A stretch of DNA of 64,000 nt from the NCBI RefSeq assembly GCF_051652165.1, contig NZ_JBOFTR010000016.1, positions 62,001 through 126,000 on the forward strand, read 5' to 3'. Made by a program: the position numbers and the translations under genes. This stretch comes from Plesiomonas sp051652165. Its GTDB lineage: Bacteria > Pseudomonadota > Gammaproteobacteria > Enterobacterales > CAMTGL01. Below are positions 63,063 through 64,000 of the stretch, one piece after another (within the stretch, counting starts at the first letter, position 1; every line of letters begins with the position of its first letter). The notes beneath the pieces are model-generated. The model saw only the letters and a program-made list of their open reading frames with translations. It searched no databases and was not told the DNA's origin.

Positions 63063-63215
63063 TCTGCCAATTGATAGCTGATCTTATACTCTATTCTTAC
63101 CGGTGCGCTCTGCGTGCCGGTATCTCGGTGAACAACGAATTGATGCAGCAGCGTGCATCATAGTCACACAGATCATAACTACTCGCTGTAGAAATGAATG
63201 ACCTTCACGCTGAAC

Positions 63216-63794
63216 TTAAGCTGCAATTTGCAGATGGGAAAGTGATGCTTGAGTACGCGCGGCTTGTAGGCAGGTTAAAAACAGTTGTGTGCGGTGATCG
63301 GCCGCCTTCGTTGTTTTCTTCCCTTCTAGCTCATCGCGTTCGGTATACGACATATTACCGTACACTTCAGGCTGCAAACCGGCTGTATTTTGTGGCGGAT
63401 AGATAAGCGGATCTGGTTGCAAACACTCAAGCAACCATGTGGATGCCAACCCACCCTGATGAAATGCCTCAGTGCGCTGATCGGCCCACTGCACATCATC
63501 TTCATGACCATATAAACGGCTTTTCGGGGGAACCGGTAAATTCAAACTGGCAGTTTGTGTTTGAGGCTCAGGCATCTGAAATTGAGCTTGATCACACACA
63601 TTAGCCGATAACATAGCTAAAAGCAGCGAAAAATCGGTACGCTGCCCCTGCTCGATGGCTTTAGGTAAGCGGCCATTTAGCTGTAGCTCATCGGTTAATA
63701 CGCGGGTGTCGATACGATCAATCACAAAAATATCCTGTTCTATGCATAAAATAGGTAGCGGCAATCTCTTTAAATTCTTTACCTCTTTTGGCAT
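63216..63794 (-). CDS. Conserved protein of unknown function, VC2046/SO_2500-like
   Basis: 192 residues. The middle segments RTDFSLLLAMLSANV, HQGGLASTWLLECLQPDPL and EVYGNMSYTERDELEG resemble, from memory, the VC2046/SO_2500 family of Vibrio and Shewanella, which has no assigned function. Soluble, no signal peptide, helical. AGGAAA lies five bases before ATG at 63794. It is convergent with purU and divergent from tRNA-Tyr. Confidence 0.6.
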   Translation of the reverse strand: MPKEVKNLKRLPLPILCIEQDIFVIDRIDTRVLTDELQLNGRLPKAIEQGQRTDFSLLLAMLSANVCDQAQFQMPEPQTQTASLNLPVPPKSRLYGHEDDVQWADQRTEAFHQGGLASTWLLECLQPDPLIYPPQNTAGLQPEVYGNMSYTERDELEGKKTTKAADHRTQLFLTCLQAARTQASLSHLQIAA

Positions 63795-63882
63795 TTTTTC
63801 CTATTTTAATGTACTAAATGTCTCTATTTTCAACACTCCGCATAAAAAAGCAGCGTGCAGACAACTTTTTAGTATTTTTACC

Positions 63883-63910
63883 TTTACACTCAGTGTTCAT
63901 TTGATATGAT
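63883..63910 (+). promoter_or_regulatory. Promoter of the tRNA-Tyr gene
   Basis: TTTACA (63883-63888), 16-bp spacer, TATGAT (63905-63910), then the GC-rich discriminator GCGCCCC. It is very close to the E. coli tyrT promoter, including the discriminator that makes it stringently controlled. Confidence 0.88.
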
Positions 63911-63926
63911 GCGCCCCGCTTGCTTT

Positions 63927-64000
63927 GGAGGGGTTCCCGAGCGGCCAAAGGGATCAGACTGTAAATCTGACGGCTCAGCCTTCGAAGGTTCGAATCCTTC
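63927..64000 (+). tRNA. tyrT: tRNA-Tyr (anticodon GTA), truncated by the window edge
   Basis: Begins GGAGGGGTTCCCGAGCGGCC. The anticodon arm has CAGACTGTAAATCTG with GTA, a long variable arm (class II) follows, and the T arm ends GGTTCGAATCCTTC at the window edge. The last 11 or so bases of the acceptor stem are missing. Its location next to purU matches tyrT/tyrV in E. coli. Confidence 0.96.

Noticed and set aside
1..64000. CRISPR arrays, insertion sequences, integrases, prophage genes or type III secretion structural genes
   Set aside because: None seen. The only direct tandem repeat is the coding 15-bp repeat at 2774-2876, and tRNA-Tyr is cut off at the edge, so no integration next to it can be judged.

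Overview
The window is chromosomal DNA from an AT-rich gammaproteobacterium, most likely a member of or close to the Enterobacterales. The evidence is gene order. One block matches the E. coli 10-minute region (clpX-clpP-tig, gsk/hemH/adk/htpG/recR/ybaB/dnaX/apt, ybaN, priC, rsmS/ybaM, mscK, glnK-amtB, ffs, tesB, mdlAB). A second matches the 27-minute region (tdk, hns, galU, rssB, rssA, ychJ, purU, tRNA-Tyr). I cannot name the species. No insertion sequence, prophage, integron or CRISPR array was seen, and almost all genes are intact.

Layout. 1-3.8 kb: ClpXP protease, trigger factor, and an L,D-transpeptidase with a Gln/Glu/Pro repeat tail. 4.3-15.8 kb: a cation symporter, then a minus-strand run of purine, haem, chaperone and recombination/replication genes, including dnaX with a complete -1 frameshift signal. 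16-27 kb: peptide permease dtpA under a CRP-like site, ybaN, a small membrane peptide, a porin, dinG, priC, a GlsB-like membrane protein, rsmS and mscK. 27-31 kb: lysP, then glnK-amtB under NtrC sites and a sigma-54 promoter. 31-39 kb: sulfate uptake (sbp, cysU-cysW-cysA) with regulator cbl, interrupted by a pentapeptide-repeat gene that closely resembles the type III effectors PipB/PipB2. 39-49 kb: a 6-phospho-beta-glycosidase, 4.5S RNA, tesB, an OspG/NleH-type effector kinase gene, two YeeE/YedE half-transporters, mdlBA and a degenerate exonuclease-like gene. 49-57 kb: tdk, an NhaC-family transporter behind a lysine riboswitch, hns, and a UDP-sugar operon (galU-galE-ugd-epimerase). 57-64 kb: a second peptide transporter, rssB-rssA, ychJ, purU, a conserved protein of unknown function, and a truncated tRNA-Tyr gene with its promoter.

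How the parts work together. The housekeeping genes cover protein quality control, nucleotide salvage, clamp loading and nitrogen, sulfur and lysine uptake, and several carry recognisable regulation (sigma-32, sigma-54/NtrC, CRP, lysine riboswitch, programmed frameshift). The most notable cargo is two AT-rich genes inserted singly among metabolic genes whose products look like type III secretion effectors that act in host cells. They imply a host-associated lifestyle and a secretion system encoded outside this window.

Nothing here is clearly a wholly new system. The best leads are the two effector-like genes, the riboswitch-controlled NhaC transporter, and the active-site-depleted exonuclease homologue. 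All calls come from reading the sequence and from remembered family features; no search was run.
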